From contig NZ_AFRW01000117.1 in assembly GCF_000220985.1 (NCBI RefSeq), positions 1 to 48,346 on the forward strand: a DNA stretch of 48,346 nucleotides, given 5' to 3'. The notes below the pieces were generated by a model that was given only the letters and a program-made list of their open reading frames with translations, had not been told where the DNA came from and ran no database searches. The stretch comes from Nesterenkonia sp. F. GTDB lineage: Bacteria; Actinomycetota; Actinomycetes; Actinomycetales; Micrococcaceae. Of the stretch, positions 45,204 through 48,346 are shown one piece after another; the first letter of the stretch is position 1; each line of letters starts with the position of its first letter. A program made the translations under genes and the position numbers.

Positions 45204-45276
45204 TGGCTCCGACCGGCGTCGATCCGGTGACCTTTCGATTTTCAGTCGAACGCTCTACCAACTGAGCTACAGAGCC
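45204..45276 (-). tRNA. tRNA-Phe (anticodon GAA)
   Basis: From 45276 on the minus strand a 73-nt cloverleaf forms. D arm GCTC/GAGC, anticodon stem TTCGA/TCGAA around loop CTGAAAA, T arm CCGG/CCGG with a standard loop, discriminator A. The anticodon GAA reads phenylalanine codons. CCA is not encoded. Last of three tRNAs transcribed leftward. Confidence 0.95.
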
Positions 45277-45336
45277 AGATCATCATCCTCGCGGGATGAC
45301 CCGCTCTCCGGTCAGGTTCTCTGTCAGAGAGAGGAG

Positions 45337-45410
45337 CGACCCTGACGGGACTTGAACCCGCGACCTCCGCCGTGACAGGGCGGCGCGCTAACCAACTGCG
45401 CTACAGGGCC
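45337..45410 (-). tRNA. tRNA-Asp (anticodon GTC)
   Basis: From 45410 on the minus strand a 74-nt cloverleaf forms with acceptor GGCCCTG/CAGGGTC, anticodon stem CCGCC/GGCGG around CTGTCAC, and T arm GCGGG/CCCGT-type. The anticodon is GTC and the discriminator is G73, as expected for aspartate. CCA is not encoded. Confidence 0.95.
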
Positions 45411-45542
45411 TTGTTCTTTTATGTGCCGGGCGGGCACGAAGAAAAACTCTATCAGAGCTTCGCTGCGAGCACCAACTCGGCGCCTCGACCCGCACCCCAC
45501 CCGGCCGGAAGAACCTCTTCCGACCGAACGGCCCGGCGAGCC

Positions 45543-45618
45543 TGGTACCCCCAACGGGATTCGAACCCGTGCCGCCGCCGTGAAAGGGCGGTGTCCTAGG
45601 CCGCTAGACGATGGGGGC
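45543..45618 (-). tRNA. tRNA-Glu (anticodon TTC)
   Basis: From 45618 on the minus strand a cloverleaf forms with acceptor GCCCCCA/TGGGGGT, anticodon stem CCGCC/GGCGG around CTTTCAC, and T arm ACGGG/CCCGT. The anticodon is TTC, with discriminator A at 45546. The next three bases read CCA; unlike its neighbours CCA may be encoded or may be chance. First gene of the three-tRNA cluster. Confidence 0.94.
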
Positions 45619-45643
45619 GCGAACCCACGAGGGAGCCGAGGCA

Positions 45644-45673
45644 AGTCTAATCGCGCCGCGAACGGACCGGCAA
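45644..45673 (-). promoter_or_regulatory. Promoter of the tRNA Glu-Asp-Phe cluster
   Basis: On the minus strand TTGCCG (45673-45668) is 18 nt from TAGACT (45649-45644). The expected start is about 19 nt before the tRNA-Glu 5' end. Confidence 0.65.
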
Positions 45674-45747
45674 ATCCGCACCATCCTCCCCGAGGACCGA
45701 CGTCGGTCGGAGCACACCCCCCCCGGGAGCGCCCGTAGACTGACGCC

Positions 45748-46113
45748 ATGGCCTTCCCGATGAGCGACGAGGAGTTCGACGCCGCGGCCTCCGAGGCGCT
45801 GGACTCCATTCCGCAGCGGCTGCGCGACATGATCGACAACGTCGTGATCTTCGTGGAGGACCGCTATCAGCCGGAACCCGGCGAGGACCCGGACACTGTG
45901 CTGCTGGGCCTCTACGAGGGGATCCCGCTGACCGAGCGCGGCAACGAGCCCTGGGCGATGCCGGACCGCATCATGCTCTACAAGGAGGCGATCCTCGACA
46001 TCTGCTCGACCCGCGAGGAGGTCGTCGACCAGGTGACGATCACCGTGGTCCACGAGGTCGCCCACTTCTTCGGCATCGACGACGCCACGCTGCACCGCCT
46101 GGGCTGGGGATGA
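45748..46113 (+). CDS. Minimal zincin-like metallopeptidase family protein
   Basis: 121 aa protein with zinc motif HEVAHFFGIDD (His102, Glu103, His106, Asp112 as likely third ligand). It also carries PMSDEEFDAAASEALDSIP and LLGLYEGIPLTERG, typical of the small metallopeptidase family (minimal zincin) conserved in actinobacteria. Substrate unknown, no signal peptide, so probably cytoplasmic. The ATG lies 6 nt after TAGACT (45736-45741), a leaderless arrangement. Divergent from the tRNA cluster. Confidence 0.92.
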   Translation: MAFPMSDEEFDAAASEALDSIPQRLRDMIDNVVIFVEDRYQPEPGEDPDTVLLGLYEGIPLTERGNEPWAMPDRIMLYKEAILDICSTREEVVDQVTITVVHEVAHFFGIDDATLHRLGWG

Positions 46114-46501
46114 CGCCATACCACGTGGCCGCCGCCCCGTCACGGATATCGAACCTTCAACCTACTTGAAGGTTGTCGCAACCTCTTCGTGACCCGTGCA
46201 TCCCCTCCATCATGCGGATCGAGCGCTCACAGGCGAATCACAGGAACGACACGGGCCATTGCCCCCGTGATCTCCCTGCAATTATCGTGAGCTCTGCAAC
46301 GCCACTGGGTCGCCGCCGTGTTTCCCATCGCCGCGGAGCAGACGCCCGGACGCCGTCGATCCCATCGCGTCCGGTCTGGACGGCCTCGCCGAACAGACCG
46401 GCAGGACGGTTCCCGGACCCCGTCGCCCCGCACCCTCCGACGGCGGACGACCGGCCCCTGTGCGTGGCGCTGCTCCAGTGAGTGAGAAGTGAGGACATAC
46501 C
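46114..46501 (+). promoter_or_regulatory. Long leader/regulatory region before the secreted repeat protein
   Basis: This 388-nt region contains an inverted repeat AACCTTCAA-N5-TTGAAGGTT at 46152-46174. A promoter-like TTGCCC (46259-46264) lies 17 nt before TTATCG (46282-46287), and direct repeats of TCACAGG lie before it. The promoter would leave a leader of about 210 nt before GTG 46502. Secreted actinobacterial wall proteins often have a c-di-AMP riboswitch in such leaders, but I cannot fit its conserved core here. No protein gene is supported. Confidence 0.45.
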
Positions 46502-48346
46502 GTGACGAATCGCCGCAATCTCGGCGTGGCAGCTGTGACCGCAGCAGTCGTGACGACTGCTCTGGTCGGCACGACCCTGCCTGATCTGCTGGCTGACCGC
46601 GCCGCGCATTCCGATCAGCAGAACCCTGACCTGGGCGAAGCCGGCTCGATCGTCGAGACCGAGCTGCCCGACGCCCCCTCCGGCGAGGAGATCGACGCCG
46701 CGCAGGAGTCCCCGCAGGCGCGCGACGGCATGATCGAGGAGATCACCGAGCGCCTGTCCCAGGCCAACCAGCGAGCTCTCGAGCTGGAGGCCTCCACACA
46801 GATCGAGCAGCAGAACGCCCTCGAGGCAGAACAGGCCGCCGAGGCCGCGGAGCAGAAGGCCGAGGAGGCCCAGGAGGCGTCCGAGGAGGCCGACCGCAGC
46901 CAGGCCGAGCAGTACAAGGACGGCGAGACCGGCGCCGGCGACGTGCTCCTCTCCGAGGACGAGGATGCGCTGGCCGACTCCGCGACCCGCGAGAAGCTCG
47001 ACGAGCAGGCCCGGCAGGAGGCCGAGCAGGCCCGGCAGGAGGCCGCCGAGGCCGAGAACCTGGCCGCGCAGGCCGAGGAGCAGCGCCAGGCCGCCGAGCA
47101 GGCGCAGGAGGAGCTCGCCGAGGCTCGCCGCGGCACCGACGACGAAGCTCGTGAGATCGGCGAGACCGCCCTCGAGCTGGTGCGACAGATCGCCGAGCTC
47201 AACGACTGGGACGTCGACGTCGCGCTCCAGCAGATCCGGGCCAACGAGGCGTTCCTGAACGAGGACGGCGAGCTCGACGAGGCCCAGCTGGGCTACCGGC
47301 TCGATCAGCTCCGAGCTCAGATGGGCCTCTCCCAGGACCAGCCGACCCAGACGGTCGGCGACCAGACCGCCGAGGATTCGGCGGACGGTGGAGAAGGGGA
47401 AGCTTCACCGTCCGCCGAATCCGAGGCACCCGAGTCGGACGAGGGCCCGGCGGCGCCGGAGACCCAGTCCCTGTCGGACTACAAGGTCGGCACCCGCAAC
47501 CTGGTCGAGCGCTATGCCGCGCTGCAGGATCAGGAGCCGGAGGAGGCCTTCCGCGAGATCATCGTCGACGCCGCGCTGGTCGACTCCTCCGGCGAGATCG
47601 ATTTCGACGCCCTGCTGACGAAGGTCACCGAGCTGGAGCCCGAGCCTCAGGTCCGCGCCGCCTCCGCTCCGACGGAGAACTCCGAGGAGCAGGACGAGGG
47701 CGACGACGAGGATGCGGACGACCCCTCCGACGAGGACTCCGACCGGGCGCCCGAGGAGGAGCGGCCCTCCGAGGACCCGGCCTCGCTGGCCACCCCGGAC
47801 CAGCAGCTCTCGAACTATCTGCCGGACACCCGCGCGCTCGTCGAGGAGTTCGCCCAGCTGCGCGAGAAGACCCCGGAGCAGGCCTTCGACCTGCTCCTCG
47901 GCAAGGAGAAGTTCACCGACGACGACGGCCTGCTGGACTTCGCAGCCCTCTCCGACCGGGTCGAGGAGCTGCGACCGGAGCCCGAGCAGACCGAGGAGGA
48001 GCAGCAGGAGGAGCAGGCCGCCGCCCAGCTGCAGCAGTATCTGCCGGCGACCCAGGAGCTGGTCGAGGAGTTCGCCCAGCTGCGCGACATCACTCCCGAG
48101 CGAGCCTTCACCCGGCTCCTCGACGAGGAGGCGTACACCGACGACGAGGGCGTGCTCGACTTCGACGCGCTGGACGAGCGGGTCGCCGAGCTGCGCGGCG
48201 AGGACGAGACCTCCGAGGAGTCGGCGGAGTCGGCGGGGTCCGACGAAGGAGCGTCCGAGCCCTCCGAGGACGCCTCCTCCGAGAGCTCCGGGCCGAGCCT
48301 GGCGAACTACCTGCCGAACACTCGCGACGCCGTGGGCGAGCTGGCC
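46502..48346 (+). CDS. Secreted acidic coiled-coil/repeat protein (partial, C-terminus outside window)
   Basis: Open from GTG 46502 to the window end (615 codons). GAGG lies 7 nt upstream. An N-terminal signal-like helix (VTNRRNLGVAAVTAAVVTTA) ends near ALVGTTLP. Residues about 85-215 are Glu/Ala/Gln-rich coiled coil. From about residue 222 a helical repeat of about 55 residues recurs: TALELVRQIAELNDWDVDVA, LSDYKVGTRNLVERYAALQD, LSNYLPDTRALVEEFAQLRE, LQQYLPATQELVEEFAQLRD and LANYLPNTRDAVGELA, each later copy ending FDALxxRVxEL. Acidic Ser/Glu/Asp linkers separate them. Not a recognised family. A C-terminal NlpC/P60 or other wall-hydrolase domain beyond the edge is possible but unproved. Confidence 0.8.
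   Translation, partial: MTNRRNLGVAAVTAAVVTTALVGTTLPDLLADRAAHSDQQNPDLGEAGSIVETELPDAPSGEEIDAAQESPQARDGMIEEITERLSQANQRALELEASTQIEQQNALEAEQAAEAAEQKAEEAQEASEEADRSQAEQYKDGETGAGDVLLSEDEDALADSATREKLDEQARQEAEQARQEAAEAENLAAQAEEQRQAAEQAQEELAEARRGTDDEAREIGETALELVRQIAELNDWDVDVALQQIRANEAFLNEDGELDEAQLGYRLDQLRAQMGLSQDQPTQTVGDQTAEDSADGGEGEASPSAESEAPESDEGPAAPETQSLSDYKVGTRNLVERYAALQDQEPEEAFREIIVDAALVDSSGEIDFDALLTKVTELEPEPQVRAASAPTENSEEQDEGDDEDADDPSDEDSDRAPEEERPSEDPASLATPDQQLSNYLPDTRALVEEFAQLREKTPEQAFDLLLGKEKFTDDDGLLDFAALSDRVEELRPEPEQTEEEQQEEQAAAQLQQYLPATQELVEEFAQLRDITPERAFTRLLDEEAYTDDEGVLDFDALDERVAELRGEDETSEESAESAGSDEGASEPSEDASSESSGPSLANYLPNTRDAVGELA
47374..47422. repeat. Perfect 17-bp palindrome inside the secreted repeat protein gene
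   Basis: GGATTCGGCGGACGGTG (47374-47390) and CACCGTCCGCCGAATCC (47406-47422) are exact complements around 15 nt. It is in frame within an acidic linker and encodes roughly EDSADGGEGEASPSAESE. Confidence 0.9.

Noticed and set aside
45543-45545. Encoded CCA tail on tRNA-Glu as a sign of special processing
   Set aside because: The two neighbouring tRNAs and tRNA-Ala lack it, and a three-base match can be chance.
46173-46481. A 102-residue frame in the leader of the secreted protein
   Set aside because: It lacks a ribosome site, has Arg/Pro/Ser-biased composition and overlaps promoter-like elements.
46114-46501. c-di-AMP (ydaO-type) riboswitch before the secreted protein
   Set aside because: The expected conserved core with a GGGGxACC-like stretch could not be located; only the long leader is supported.

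Overview
The window is a gene-dense, very GC-rich chromosomal segment from an actinobacterium, most likely of the order Micrococcales. Support for this includes strong third-position GC bias, frequent GTG starts, many leaderless ATG starts 6-7 nt after a TANNNT hexamer, a fused DhaK-DhaL kinase, an actinobacterial class II fructose-bisphosphate aldolase, and an ArsR with an N-terminal Cys-Cys pair. I cannot name the genus. I see no rRNA, CRISPR array, transposase or prophage. It reads as ordinary chromosome with several small accessory stress and resistance modules.

Layout. 1-2.8 kb: phosphonate/phosphate-ester ABC importer phnD-phnC-phnE on the minus strand, with phnE cut by the window edge. 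2.9-6.0 kb: HAD phosphatase, aspartate/glutamate-type racemase, and a LysR regulator with a collagen-like (GPE)n N-terminus. 6.1-8.9 kb: fba, the azlC/azlD amino-acid exporter pair (azlC frameshifted) and a divergent Lrp/AsnC regulator. 8.9-15.5 kb: efflux block with an MFS transporter, a CopB-type P1B ATPase behind a CsoR-like operator, MarR plus a second MFS pump, and a coupled pair of SMR genes. 15.5-22.5 kb: zinc alcohol dehydrogenase, hydrolase-OsmC fusion, DUF488, class II UvrA-like ABC protein, and an AraC-VOC-VOC operon. 22.6-30.4 kb: PD40 propeller protein, TetR/SDR divergent pair, AraC regulator, NAD(P)-binding protein, glutaredoxin, BisC-like molybdoenzyme and SagB-like nitroreductase. 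30.4-36.1 kb: tRNA-Ala, HAD protein, TrmH-like methyltransferase, AbiEi/DUF559 protein bracketed by two copies of one palindrome, SulP transporter and MerR. 36.2-42.5 kb: LysR, ars-type flavoprotein/ArsR pair, dhaKL, pyrE, nadE. 42.6-46.1 kb: small membrane proteins, xthA, tRNA-Phe/Asp/Glu cluster, minimal zincin. 46.5 kb to the end: a long secreted acidic repeat protein cut by the edge.

Themes. Many regulators sit next to their likely targets with visible palindromic operators (MarR, ArsR, TetR, CsoR-type, MerR). Two genes, the MFS pump at 13210 and the PD40 protein at 22673, lack a supported ATG/GTG/TTG start but have an ACG at the expected distance from a Shine-Dalgarno sequence. Several long intergenic palindromes occur. 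Two form a related pair (22526-22585 and 43785-43846), two near-identical ones flank the AbiEi/DUF559 gene, and one lies inside the reading frame of the secreted repeat protein. All functions are read from sequence recognition only; no searches were run.
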